A stretch of 64,000 bases of DNA from Lates calcarifer (taxonomy: Eukaryota; Chordata; Actinopteri; Centropomidae), in contig NC_066850.1 in NCBI RefSeq assembly GCF_001640805.2, positions 13,334,157 through 13,398,156 of the forward strand, written 5' to 3'. Below the pieces are notes generated by a model, which worked only from the letters and a program-made list of their open reading frames with translations, had not been told where the DNA came from and searched no databases. Position 1 is the stretch's first letter. Each line of letters opens with the position of its first letter. The translations under genes were made by a program, and so were the position numbers. Below are positions 10,140 to 21,615 of the stretch, piece after piece.

Positions 10140-13059
10140 CTAGGAGGTGATGAGAGAAGCTGCCATGTAAACCCGTTCAAACTCAGCCAGAGCCTTCCTC
10201 TGATCAACAGGATCGTCCACCTGAGGAGAGAGAGAGAAAATGATATTAATTTAGTTTATTTTTGAGTGAAAAATGGCATTAAAAACATCATTGGAAACAT
10301 CATATATCACTACCAGATTCCATTGACAAAAATTATAATTTTACTAATCAGAATGTTGGAGCTGCTGGAATACTGCTGCCTCCATCTGTTAGTTAGTTTG
10401 TGTTATTGTGTGGTACTTTTACTCATGCAAAGGGTCTGAATACTTCCTCCACCACTGAAAGTCAAGCAATAACACAAACTAACAGATGGAGGCAGTGGTA
10501 TTCCAGCAGCTCCTGTGTTCTGCTCTGCTTTGTAAAATTTTTGTCAATGGAGTCTGGTAGTGATATATAGTGATGTTTCTGGTTAAACTAAAAAGATCTT
10601 ACTCTTTAATAAAAAGGTCTCTGTAGAAATCCTATCCATAATGTTGTCAGACACTAACAATCTGATCTAAGACGGAGAATTCTTTAATTGAATTCCCCAA
10701 ACACATGAATGAAACTTGTAATGAGGAGTTTGCAAACATTGATTCTTTGTATTATCATGTCACAAGGCAAACAAATTAACAAAAAGAGAAATCCTCAATA
10801 CAACAGTATGAGGAAGGCATATAAATACACAAAATGTGAATGAATATAAATAAAAACACAAAATATCAACAAAGTTGCATTGCTGGTATATGAAGTTCAA
10901 AATAAACAATTGAAATATATCATAACATTTATTATTTTGCAGGAGCAAAGGTATAAAAATATGAACAGGTTTATATGAGGATAGTTTTGGCTCCTGTCAG
11001 TCTGTGATCTGATTTTGTTTCTGTTGTTATTTCTGATTATTATCATTATTGTTATTTCTTTTCAGATTTACCAGCTACATAAAGTTATGTAAAGCTCTGT
11101 GTGGGTCAGTTTGAACAAAACCTTTCCCCTCTGCTTTTAGAAAAGGCTCAGTAATTTCCTAAAACAGCTGCAGTTGGGGACTATTTTCAGTGGTGGATTA
11201 ATCTACATTTGGTGCTCTAGTGAGTGTTTGAAGCAGGTGTGTGTGGTATTGAGTCAAAAACTAAAATCTACAGGGTCTTGTACATCAACAAAATAAATAT
11301 GTATTTATATCATGCCAATCTGAAACCAGTATTCATTTGGATTACATAGCTGCATTTCTAAATGTTTGTTTTCATACACAGTGTCTGTGTGACTTTGACT
11401 TCTGTCATCAGAACTTGGAAAATCTTGCAAAGTTTGAGATCAGATGCAAAATTAAAAAAAAAAAAAAGAAAAGTGTTGTACCTTTATTTTGTTCAGCTCG
11501 CTCATCATATCCTTTCTGTTGAGGTTCACCTGGCTCAGGCGTAACCTCAGCTTCTCCATCATCTTCTGGAGCTCTTTTACATTTGACTTCACCTGGCTCC
11601 TGCTGGAGCTGGGCACTTGGTCCAGCAGAGCCGAGGTCTCATCATGGTGCTGGTGGTGACTGTGGTGCAAGATGCTGGAGAAGATGCGCATGTAGACGCC
11701 CAGAGTGGCGTTCATCAGCTGAATGTCTTCTTTTCTCTGTGGAGAGAGGAGAAGAGTGCCTGGGAGTCAGTGTGCAGGGATTAAAATGATCCTGAGATCT
11801 TGTTCAGGATTAGATTATAATAAGGATAAGAAAAATTCCCACCAGTCAACTCAGTCTTTAGTCTGGATTCTTGGGTAAAATTTATATAAATCCAATTAAT
11901 GGGGGAAAATATGGATTTAATACAAATTACTTTGTATACCACTTATTAGACAAATTATTAATAACTAATTAAGTAATTAATTAGACAAAAACAAACTTTC
12001 TTTTCTGGTTATAATAGATTTTCCAGAAAGCATTGATGCTCTATTGTACCCTATCAACTGGTTTCTCATTATCTGAAAAATTCAGAATAACCAAACATGG
12101 CAATCAGTGGCTTTCACAGGACAGCAGCAATGTTCATTTTAACAGTGGAGTGACAGTAAAGTGTGTGTCCAGTGTGTTTGTGTGTTTTATTTACCTGGCA
12201 GGAGGTGTTGATGCTGTCAACAACAAACCTGAAGAGACGATTTTCACCAATTTCTGGCTCCTTCAGCCTCTGCAACACACACACAAAAGACATGTTCTTC
12301 TTGAAATAATTAGTTGCAATCAGCAGACATAAAAGCTCACAGGGCCACTGCAGGCGACTGACAGCTGATAACTCACTGTTAACAACTTAAAGTATTTAAA
12401 TTACCATCAGACATGACCTTTGCCTTCCATACAGAGTGGAAATCAGAACAAAACACAGGCCAACTGGTTTCACTTCATCGCTACAGCTTTGAAGAGATTT
12501 GAAACATGCAAATTCATCACAGTTAACACTGGCTTACTCAATAGTATTTTTCTCAGTAATACCTTATCATTACGGTTGATAAATGCAATTTGTCAGTTGT
12601 CAGCACTCCAAAATGACTCAGCAATTACTGTAATTAAAACCATGTAAAAGCATTCACCACTGCCGAGAATGTGAACCCAGTGTTAATCTGTCATTAGTGG
12701 GAGGTTGTAGCAGGGTAAACCTGATCATAAAAGCCTAAATCACCTCTTAATTTGTGCAAAAATCCTTACTATGAATTCAAATCAAACACAAATTTCAGCT
12801 TCCATGTAATCTTAAAAGACTAAGACTTAATTTTAGGTATTAAAACCTATAATCCCAAGCAGAGGCTAAGCACAGAGGAAAACAAAAGAGGACCCGAAAT
12901 CGAGCCCTGTGGAACGCCACAGGTTAAACTCACCAGCACATCTGCAATGGACTCATGAGACTGTCTCAGTGTCTCTGGAAGGTAATTGAGAGGGTTTCCA
13001 AATGCCATCACAACTCCCAGTAAGATCAGAAGACACACTGAACCACAGCTCGAAGACAT
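10140..13059 (-). CDS. ifng1r: Interferon-gamma family cytokine, IFN-gamma-related type (4 exons, 178 aa)
   Basis: A secreted cytokine of the type II interferon family. Coding exons (minus strand): 12934-13059, 12195-12269, 11482-11736, 10140-10220; all junctions are phase 0 with GT/AG ends. Exon 1 (42 codons) starts MSSSCGSVCLLILLGVV, a signal peptide. Exon 2 contains a cysteine and the sequon NTS; exon 3 is a long helical exon (85 codons) with sequon NAT and a His-rich loop. Exon 4 carries DQRKALAEFERV, which fits the IFN-gamma signature [IV]Q-x-[KQ]-A-x2-E-[LF]-x2-[IV] except for D at the first position. The protein then ends in MAASLITS with no polybasic tail. Fish IFN-gamma proper, like the human protein, has a basic nuclear-localisation motif there, so the IFN-gamma-related paralogue is the better call. 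Four exons and position next to IL-26 match the family. The family assignment is firm; the paralogue (symbol) is inferred. Confidence 0.88.
10290..10660. mobile_element. Palindromic non-autonomous element, copy B
   Basis: Two inverted arms meet near 10440. The left arm runs from ATATCACTACCAGATTCCATT through CTGCCTCCATCTGTTAGTTAG; the right arm is its inverse, ending TGGAGTCTGGTAGTGATATATAG at about 10570. The right flank continues with the family sequence ATCTTACTCTTTAATAAAAA. It lies just upstream (genomically) of the last IFN-gamma exon boundary, inside intron 3. Confidence 0.75.
11130..11230. repeat. Interspersed repeat family Z, copy 2 (inverted)
   Basis: AGTAATTTCCTAAAACAGCTGC and GGGACTATTTTCAGTGGTGG are the reverse complement of the 6.5 kb copy. 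It lies in intron 3 of the IFN-gamma family gene. Confidence 0.5.
12845..12925 (-). mobile_element. LINE reverse transcriptase fragment in intron 1
   Basis: Nine bases past the exon 1 donor the minus strand encodes CGVPQGSISGPLLFS followed within ten codons by a stop. This matches the conserved GVPQGS(I/V)LGPLLF block of non-LTR retrotransposon reverse transcriptases. Only this block remains, so it is a tiny relic. It is in frame with exon 1 and would add about 29 codons if the intron were retained. Confidence 0.6.
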
Positions 13060-13181
13060 ATCGGACCACTAACGTGAATACAGGTTAAAACCACGAAGAG
13101 TCTTCTCAAAGAGGCTGAGAGAGTTAAGAGTGTGATGATGTGTTGTCTAATCACTGATGCTCTCTGTTGACCTGTGGGCCT

Positions 13182-13191
13182 CTATTTATAT
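13182..13191 (-). promoter_or_regulatory. TATA box of the IFN-gamma family gene
   Basis: The minus strand reads ATATAAATAG here, 123 bases upstream of the start codon at 13059. This predicts a start site near 13155 and a 5' UTR of roughly 95 bases with no obvious intron. No other ATG lies between the box and the chosen start in a good context. Confidence 0.65.
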
Positions 13192-14689
13192 CTGTGTCTG
13201 TATCCCTGTCTGCCTCTGTGTGTCTATGACTGTGTGTGGTTGTGCATGTCTGTGGTCTGTGGGCTTTCAGCAGCAGCACCAGAAACAGCAGCATCGACAA
13301 CAGTTTTCCTCTAAAACTCACTCTGCTGCTGCTAAACATGCACACACAGGAGACTCCCTGGTCAGGTTTCCATTCAACTCCATCCACTGAGCACATACAC
13401 ATGCACATAATGAGGAGACTCCCTGGTCAGAGTGGTTTAACTGGAGGAAGACCAGTTCATCAGAATTTACGTAGAAATTTGTCTGTGAGTAGCAGTGCAC
13501 GCTAAGCTAACGTGAGTTAACCAGTTGTACCAGTAGAATCACTGATGCATGTGGTTCAAAGAGTGCTTGAAACCTCATGTAAACTTTATGAAACTATGTG
13601 TGCATTTTGTGTGCAAGCTTGTGCGTGTGTAACTTTTTGCATGTGCAGGTCCATCAACAGATTGATGTATCGTACATTTTTACATGTGATCCTGTCCTTT
13701 TGAAAAGCTTGACTGGTTTACATTTTAGATGTCACTCAGTCATCAAATTGTTAAAAAAATATGGCTCCAGGATACTTGATTAATTATTTCTCATTTCTAA
13801 TTGATGGTCAGAGCTACTTTACCAGAGGTAGCTCAATAAATTTCAAACCTTTTTGATTCAGTATCCTAACAGGCATAATTACATATCTCTACAGTGAATG
13901 ATCTGCATGAAATCATCTCACAGTATTATACTGATTTATGACCCACTCATTTCAGCTTTATGTGGGAGGATTTACTGCTGCTCTCAGATTTATATCCTTG
14001 TAAACTGAATATTTTTGAATTTGTTTGGACATGTCATTTTAAAACATCACAACATTTTTCATTACTGGACATTTTATTGGACAAATGACATGAAAAGAAT
14101 CAACAGATAGATGATGACAATAAATCTTGATTACAACTCTACAATTAAGTAGTGTTTCAAATCTGTATTCAAATAGATTCACCTGCATCTGCACTTAAAA
14201 GCTTTTGAATTGTAGTGATCATCTCTTCGTTTAAAAATGTTTGAGTAGAAGTATTTAAAATTGCAGCTGTACTGAAATGTCCTCCAATGCTGCACAGCTG
14301 TTCTTTAAATGCATTTTTTTGTGTATTAAACTGTGATGGCGGTTTCACGCAACGCCATCTGAAACAAACTCATCAGAGCCGTAGAACACGCCACCATTTC
14401 ACAAAAGATTAAAGTGTGTCACATCATCAAAAATGTCCTTTTCAAGAGTTATTCAAACAGTCATCCCTATACAACAAGTACAGTAAGAGGGAGAAGACGC
14501 AGCCCACCCTGCGGATGTTGTAAAAAGGTCAGAGTGTTACTACTTTCACTCTGTAGGTGTGTGGACCCCCAAAGCTGTGATCTTTACATGTTGTATTAGT
14601 AGATTGTGGTATAGTTGAGTGAAAGCCCCTGCTTACAGTTCTGCTTCTACTGTTCAATAGACAACTTATAGAGTTGGAGTTGTTGACAG

Positions 14690-14850
14690 GCCTGTTTTTT
14701 GTCACTTGGCTCCCACCTTGTAGCTGCAGGAGTTAGGGTTAGGAGTAGAGGCTTATGGGGAGGCTAGCAGTTTCCCTCTGCTTCCAGTCTTGGTGCTAAG
14801 CTACGCTAAACACATCCTGGACTTCTTTTTACTGGACAGAGATTAAACTA
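14690..14850. repeat. Interspersed repeat family V, copy 1
   Basis: CTTGGTGCTAAGCTACGCTA, AACACATCCTGGACTTC and GGACAGAGATTAAACTAATA are found inverted at 50780-50865. Confidence 0.45.
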
Positions 14851-14929
14851 ATATCAATCATGTCAGTTAATTAATCTCTTGCTATTGTTAATCCCACTTC
14901 TTAACAGTTTTTATTTTACGTTGTATTTG

Positions 14930-15260
14930 TTGGTGTCATGATGGCACACTTTTTACTACTGATGCAGTACATGTCCAAACATGTTTGAACACCCCTGTCT
15001 GTATAAAAGTATGATGGTATTTTCAACATGACAGTGCCCCCAGCACAAAGCACTTTCCATAAAAAAATGGGATTTTTCCAGTTTAGTATGAGAGAACTTG
15101 GCTTACAGTAAAAAGACAAATTCAACCTATGACAAGAGGTCACATGCACATATTCTCCATCAAGAGATTTTCCCTGTCCAGCACCTCTGGGATGAAGCAG
15201 AACACCAAAAGGCCTTATCACCCATAGGTGGCCCTCACTATTGCTCTTGTGGCTGAATGA
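14930..15260. mobile_element. Degraded transposon-derived repeat
   Basis: The block ACATGACAGTGCCCCCAGCACAAAGCACTTTCC-like, then GGGATTTTTCCAGTTTAGTA and CACCTCTGGGATGAAGCAGA, resembles a widespread fish DNA-transposon coding remnant whose reading frame is broken here by several changes. Class is not certain. Confidence 0.45.
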
Positions 15261-15429
15261 GAGCAAATCCCAGCAGCAGGTTCAACATCTGGAGAAAAGT
15301 CTGAAACCAGAGGAGTGGAGGCTGTTTATTAATCAATGCCCACTCAATTAATAAATAAGTGTAATATTTGTGTATCCACATATCTTCTGGACATGTAGTG
15401 AAGCGTTACTGTGGCGGGACAAACTGTGT

Positions 15430-15660
15430 TCATCATTGTGGGTAGAGGCCCTACTACACAGGTCGAAATATCATCACTGGAGGTAAAAGTGTTACCACTG
15501 AAAGCCATGTCATTGCAGCAGGAAGACGTGCAGTAGGTTCAGGCAGATTCATCATCATTGCTGGTGGAAATGCCACCACAAGGCCTACAACGAAACTTGA
15601 ATCATCACTGCGGGTAGAAATGCCATTACTATGTGTAGAAAAATCATTTCTAGGGATTCC
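15430..15660. repeat. Degenerate minisatellite, period about 40 bases
   Basis: Units beginning TCATCATTG or TCATCACTG followed by (G)GGGTAGAAATGCCATTAC-like sequence recur at about 15432, 15471, 15510, 15548 and 15601. They are well diverged. The period is not a multiple of three, so the minus-strand frame over it is not meaningful. Confidence 0.5.
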
Positions 15661-17177
15661 CCAATAAACTTTTTTTTTAATGCTCAATCCATATCAGACT
15701 TTATATGAATATTTGTATTTCTCTACATAATTCAGCTACGCAATGCACAGCTCAAGTGCAATAAAAAAAAAAACAACTAAATTTAAATTTTTGCTACCTC
15801 CTGAGTCGACAACCTCCTGACTTTTGTTGACTCACCACTGTCACTGTGTGACCATGGCAACAGCAGGAACACTAGAAATATGATGCAGAAGCTCATGGCT
15901 GTTACTGGTTCTGGTATCAAATTCCTTGAATTACATGACACATCCTCACCATCGTACCAAGAAATTGGTTTGAGAAGGGAAAAAAGGCCTGAAACTGCAG
16001 TTTTAGCGTAGGATTATATAGTACTGGGCCATGTGGTGCAATCTTAGTGTTTATGTTCATAAGTCTTCAGCAAAGATGACTGGAACCCAACAGATTACTG
16101 AACTTACTTAGGGACCCATTTATAGATTTAAAAAATCCAAAAACTGAAATAGAGAGTTCCTGTTGTACTGTTTCTGTGGTCCAGTGGAAGCTCTGCTCTG
16201 ATAAAAACTGGCAGATTTTCAATCAAAGTTCTGACACAGGTGTTAGATTGATAATATGAAATACTGTATTTAGACATAATCAGACAACTTATTTCCTATT
16301 ACCTATTATGATGATGAAAAACTAAAATGCTCTAGTAGCATTTTTTTTTTCTTTCAGGGTAAATGGTAACCTAACTGGAATTAACTGGTCAACTCCTGTT
16401 GAATACCAGTCTCTGCACCAGGCTGCACATGTTTCCTAGAAGTCTAAACCTTGTGTTTTTTTAACCTGTGGGCCAACTGTCAATGTGAACAACACACACA
16501 CAGACACACCACATCCTTTAGTCTGAGGTAGAGGGTTGATTTTCCCACCTACAGCACACTCTGACAGTAGAATGCCATCAGCTTGACTCACCCTCAACCT
16601 CTGACCCTGCAGAGGGAGCATGCTGACCCACACAGAGATCCTCAACCATCAGTTTGACCAATGATTGTCAATATTTCAGCTAAACTTTAGGGACAATGTA
16701 CCAATCAACACTTTATAGCCTATCAATTTAAAATGAAGAAGGTTGTGTAATTTATTCCATCTTGGCCAAGAGGCTGATGAGAGAACTGAGAGTGAACCAG
16801 TAAATGTGCCGTAAAACCAAAATTAGGAGCTAAAATGGGCTAAAAAGCCTGAAATGGTCATGTTTAATGCAAAGTAATCTCTGCTGCACTTCTTTGGAAG
16901 CAGTTTTTTTTATCCTGAACAGGAATAATGACTCTGCTTTATTGGAGAAAGTGATGATGATGATGATGAGCTCAGTTCAGTGCTTCGTCAGCGTGTGGGG
17001 GTGGCGATCACACTGGGGGTTTTCTCGCTGCCGGTTGTCTCCCGACGACCTTCACAGAAGTTTCCACTGACAGGTGAGGGAGGGGATCGTGACTAAGTTT
17101 TGCTTTTTTGGGGCGTGAACTGTTCCTTTAATCCTTCCAGTAACTCAAACTAAAAGTCTCCCTCCAACTGCTGAAAT

Positions 17178-17530
17178 TTTGGAGACAAAATGTTTCCTCC
17201 TCTACCGATTTCCTTTTCCTCACTCCCTTTTTTTCACTCCTCTAATTTTCCTTTTCTGTCATTCTTTATGTCCTCTTTTTTTAAAAAAAAAATCTCTGCT
17301 AATCTTCAGCTCCTTTGTGTTTTCTTTACTTTTCTTCTGTCATTTTCCCTTAATTAAATTTTCTCCTCTCCTTTCCTTCCCTTCATTCTTTCTTTCTCCT
17401 GCCATCCTACTTTCACTCTATGCCTTGCCTTTATCATCCTTCCCTTCCTTTTCCTTTTCTGTTCTTTATTACATTTTCTTATTGTTTCCTTTTCTTTCAT
17501 TCCTATCCCTACTTTTCTTTCCCCGTGAAG
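17178..17530. repeat. CT-rich tract downstream of il26
   Basis: A second polypyrimidine tract of about 350 bases lies just beyond the il26 polyadenylation signal. It consists of TTTCCTTCC, CTCC and TTTTC runs with a short A-run at 17281-17290. It is lower in purity than the upstream tract. The 132-codon open frame it supports has low-complexity Ser/Phe/Leu composition and is not a gene. Confidence 0.75.
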
Positions 17531-17644
17531 ACTTAATTAAGCGCAGCACCAACATGTGTTGTATTACCAAATCTTGACCAGCAGAGGGAGTTATCACTCA
17601 AAACTCAAGGTCCATCAGCCAGAAACCAACAGTCGTGAGTGATG

Positions 17645-18222
17645 AAGATAAAAATCTAGTTTAATTTATTCAGAATCTGACAACTTCATATAAATATTGC
17701 TACAATAATTCATACAAAAATATCTTCCTTCATACTGTCTTAAGGTCAATATATTAAAGTTTTAAGTACTTTTAACACTCTGGAATCTTTAGTAAATACT
17801 CAAATGTAATAAATATCTGACAAATAACTTATTTTGTAAATATAGCTGCAAATGTAAAACATTAAAAACAAAACATAATAAAAATATCACATTCATATCA
17901 CACAAATACCACATTTTAAAGTGGATTTTAGAGCCTTTTAGGTCATTCAAAAGTTCTTGTGTCCTGCTAATACAAAACTAAATAAACACAAGAAGGAAAC
18001 AACAGAAAAACACTGAGAGAAACAGCTGAGCTTCCTGCCAGAGTAATTACTATAATAATAAATTAAGCGCATGCTTGTGCTGCAAAAATCCAATTTTTTA
18101 AATTCCAAAACCAACACTGTTTTTTAAGATAAAAGCTGATAATAATTAGCCCTAATGATGATGAAGAAGATGCTGGTGGAGGTGGTGCTGACAATACTGA
18201 TACTGAGGATGAGGATGATGCT
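17645..18222 (-). other. 3' UTR of il26, AU-rich
   Basis: About 580 bases after the stop codon are AT-rich and carry several ATTTA motifs on the minus strand (near 17693, 17792, 17810, 17837 and 17980). An AATAAA signal lies at 17665-17670. This is a typical cytokine mRNA-destabilising region; the 3' end is inferred from the signal. Confidence 0.6.
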
Positions 18223-19408
18223 CTACAGGATGTGGTGCTGTGTCAGTTCATCAATCCATCTGAGGATGAAGGTGAACTCTCCGACAGCCTTCAGTGCTAC
18301 TTCATCTCTTCTCTTCTGCAGAAAGACAGGAACAGTTAGTATCACTAGAATTTATCCAGATCATTCAAGCATTACTTAGTATTAATAATAACTAAATAAA
18401 TATATTCTAACAATACCCATGACGCAGAAAGGGATAAGATAACTGATGGATGGAATGAATAATAATATTTCATTACCATGTTGGAAACAGCATGTTAAAG
18501 GAAGCAGATTGTAATAATATTCTGAGCTGTATCACATTAGTTGTCATAGCAACAGCATCAACAAAGGCAACATTGGTATATAAAACAGTAGTAGTATTAT
18601 AACAACTGTAGTAGTAGTATTAGTATCTGTGCCATCAGTATCATGTAGTAGCAGTAGAAGTAAATTTAAGTTGCCATAGCAACAGTAGTAAGCGTTACAG
18701 TAACAGTGGAAGAGAATTTAACATTAACAGTAACAGGCAGTAGTAGGAGAAGGAACACAAGCAGTAGTAGTCACAGTTGTAGTATTAGTTACAAACTGTA
18801 AATATTTACCTTTTTAATCTTCCTCTCCATTTTCTTGATGATTTTCAACCATTTTGAATGTTTGGAGGAAGAAACCTGAAAATACACAAAGACTAGTCAG
18901 TGTGTTGTGTACTCACACAGTGTTACAGTGTGTGTTTACAGTTGTGTACTCACACCGTGTTTAAGTGTGTTTACAGTGTGTGTCGCAGTGTGTGTTTACA
19001 GTGTGTGTTTACAGTTGTGTACTTACACAGTGCTGCAGTGTGTGTTGCAGTCGGTACAGCAGGTCGTTGTAGTGAAGGGGGAGGAGCTTCTGGACAACCG
19101 CTGTGCTGAACACACTCCTCTGGTAGACGTCAATCAACTCCCGCATCTCCAGCCAGCCAATCGCACGCTGTGGAGGAGACAGCTTGTTTGTCATCAGACG
19201 TATCAAATCTGCTTGATTTTAGCCATGCTGACGGCAGCTGTAATTATGACAATGTTGGTCAGTTATTCACTTTGGTCCAGACTGAAACCTCTCATGCTAT
19301 CACTCTGATGTTTGTCAGGCTTAATATTCACCATGTTCACCATCTTGGTTTAACATGCTAGCATGCTACCATTTGCTAATTAGTACTAAAAATAAAGTAC
19401 AGCTGGTG

Positions 19409-19455
<47 letters not shown>

Positions 19456-21574
19456 GTTAATATAATGCTGCCATACAAATACCAACAAATAAGAGCAAAC
19501 AACACTTTTGATATACATGACCAAATATGAATGCAGTGGTGGAAAACCATTTAGCTTACTATGGAGCAACAGCAAAAGCAACCACTATCAGAGACCTCCA
19601 TTCAATCAGGACTTTGTATCCCTGTTACCATCATGATGATCTACACCAAATAAAATCATTAAACTGTCTGGGGTAAAATTAAAACACTGAAATTCGGTCA
19701 AGTAAACCCACAGCTCAATTACTTCCTTCCTTCCTGAAATCCGAGCCATACACTCGACTGAACAGGTGCATCAACTACAACATGTCTGCAAACCCGCGTA
19801 AATCACTGGTTTTACATGTTAATGTTTGTGGGAAGAAATGCCAAAGAGATGAGGAGCTGTGTAGAGGTGTTTATGTTGTCTTATATTAGACATGGTTCCG
19901 TGTGGATTAAGTATTAAGACTGGAGATAGTTAATGTGTGTGGTTGTGGTTGAGGTACACCGAGCGGTCACATCATGGCTGGAAGATGAAACCTCAGCAAA
20001 AGGTTTACTTCCACTTTGTGCTGTGCAGAACCAGACTCCATTCAAAAAAACATATTCTCACCAGAGACACAAAGTCAACACTGGAACAGATAGGATTAGA
20101 GCCTGATGCGTTTACTGACCTCAGGACATTTGGTGCAGAACTTGGGCAGCAGTCTCAGTCGCCTGGAGAAGTTTTCTTCTCTCTGCAGAGGAAAACATGA
20201 AACCAATTAATCTCAATTTAATCACGATGACAGTTTTTTTATTTTTGTTTTCTTTCAATTTATTTGTAATTTCCTGGAGAGTCCACTCTTTTATGGAGTT
20301 CTAATCCTCCATTTCCTACTGAGCAAACACCATCAATTTATAAAGACAATGAGATGTAACTGAAAGCTTGAGTAAAAGGTAGTAAGAGGACCTTTAAAGG
20401 ACCTTGTGTGTTTTCAGTCAAACTCTTTGATCTGATTGGGGGCTTTGATCTGGTTTAGAAATTGCAGCTTTTTACATTTTCACTTCCTGTCTGATCAACT
20501 GAAGAGCCAGTGCTTCACTGTATTACTCATCAATCTAATTTTAAAAAAGCTGATTTGAAACCGTGGTGTTTATAAATCTGTAACAATCAGATCACACAAG
20601 ATACTACAGGCTCACAATTAAAAGACTTTTATTTTGAAAGAACTGATTTCTCTGTTTTTGATTGATTTGTGTTCAGCCTTTGATTCACATTATTTGACCA
20701 TTTTTCAGTGATTAGCATGTGACATCACTGATCAATAACCAGCACCAGCTCCCCATTAATAAATTACATAATCATTAGTGGATATTGATTAGCTTGTCTG
20801 TCAACTGATGATTCATTTTAACGTATAATAAAACAAAAGTATTCATCTTCATCTGATAATTGACAGCATATTGATCAGTTTGAAACTTAACACGTAAGGC
20901 TGATCAATAATAATCAATAAAAACTGTTTATGTTTGATTGATGATTGATCTGCCGTCAGTTTATCATCAGTTTATACTTATTCAGTTATTATTGACTTAC
21001 TGAAAAATAAGATGACATGGTATTAATAAACAATCAATAATCATTACTATTTGGAATTTAATTCAAAGTAAACTGATTTATTGATTGGCAGACTAATTGG
21101 TAAATGTGATAAATGCCATTTAACTGATTGACTGCAAACAGGTAATGAACAGCTGGCTAATCAATAAGAATCAATATTGACTGTTAATTGGCTCTTAACT
21201 GAGATTGATTTAATTTACAGACTAATCAATGACAGATCAGCAGACTAATCAATAGACAAGAGAACTGAGCTTATACTGACAATTAAATTGACATATTGAT
21301 TGACAGAAGTGATTATTGGTCTTTAGTTGATCATCAGCCTAAAAAATATGACTGACAGCATCACATATATTCAGAATTATTGATCAGAGGTTATTGATCT
21401 TACCGGCAGTTTATTGATCAGCAGGGTGGTCCGGCTCCACAGTTCTCGGATCAGCTCAGCCGGGATCTCCTGTCGGCAGGTGAGCCCACGCTGGGCCGTC
21501 ACCGTGGTGACAAGCCCGGCGACGAGGCCGAGGAGCAGAGTGAGAGCAGACATCCTGACGATGAGGAGAGACAT
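18223..21574 (-). CDS. il26: Interleukin-26 (5 exons, about 177 aa)
   Basis: An IL-10 family secreted cytokine. Exons: 21404-21574, 20120-20182, 19027-19167, 18810-18875, 18223-18315, all phase 0. Exon 1 encodes a hydrophobic signal (SALTLLLGLVAGLVTTVTAQ) then a TCRQEIP helix A start. Exon 2 has RLLPKFCTKC, exon 3 a long helix ending LQHTLQHC, and exon 4 a very basic helix (KWLKIIKKMERKIKK), as expected for cationic IL-26. Exon 5 has KAVGEFTFILRWIDEL, which fits the IL-10 family C-terminal signature KA(V/M)GE. Cysteines at the four expected places support two disulphides. The open frame extends to an ATG at 21610, but that ATG lies inside the TATA box, so translation should start at 21574 (Met13 of the open frame) or 21553 (Met20). 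Placement between IFN-gamma and IL-22 agrees with vertebrate synteny. Confidence 0.93.
18895..19040. repeat. Minisatellite containing the il26 exon 3 splice donor
   Basis: Degenerate tandem units built from TGTGTTTACAGT and GTTGTGTACTCACAC run from the intron into the end of exon 3. On the minus strand the true donor (GT|GTAAGTACACAAC at 19026) is one unit of the array, and two further units present GTGAGTACACAAC as decoy donors near 18910 and 18953. Confidence 0.7.
19305..19460. repeat. Family W repeat plus (ATT)n microsatellite
   Basis: TCACCATGTTCACCATCTTG, AACATGCTAGCATGCTACCA and TTTGCTAATTAGTACTAAAA are the second half of the family W repeat. A run of about 13 ATT units follows at 19418-19455. 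It sits in il26 intron 2. Confidence 0.6.
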
Positions 21575-21608
21575 CTTCAACTGCAGCAGGCTCACTCCCC
21601 TCTGCTTC

Positions 21609-21615
21609 ATTTATA
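21609..21615 (-). promoter_or_regulatory. TATA box of il26, overlapping an upstream ATG
   Basis: The minus strand reads GGTATAAATGAAG; TATAAAT occupies 21609-21615 and shares bases with an in-frame ATG at 21608-21610. A start site about 30 bases downstream (near 21580) leaves that ATG untranscribed, so the next Met codons at 21574 or 21553 are the usable starts. The 5' UTR would be very short. Confidence 0.7.

Larger units (their letters stand above)
13200..17177. other. Intergenic between the IFN-gamma family gene and il26
   Basis: Besides the repeats listed, no exon with both splice signals and family motifs was found. A second IFN-gamma gene with a basic C-terminal tail, which some teleosts carry in tandem, is not visible in this 4-kb gap. 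Confidence 0.55.

Noticed and set aside
13151..13408. Minus-strand frame of 85 codons as a possible upstream exon of the IFN-gamma family gene
   Set aside because: It lies upstream of the TATA box and has no family similarity.
16945..17085. Plus-strand frame with SSVLRQRVGVAITLGVFSLP resembling a signal peptide followed by a GT donor
   Set aside because: It lacks a start codon in frame, shows no TATA or upstream exon, and is not recognised.
17179..17577. Plus-strand open frame of 132 codons
   Set aside because: Low-complexity pyrimidine sequence downstream of il26.
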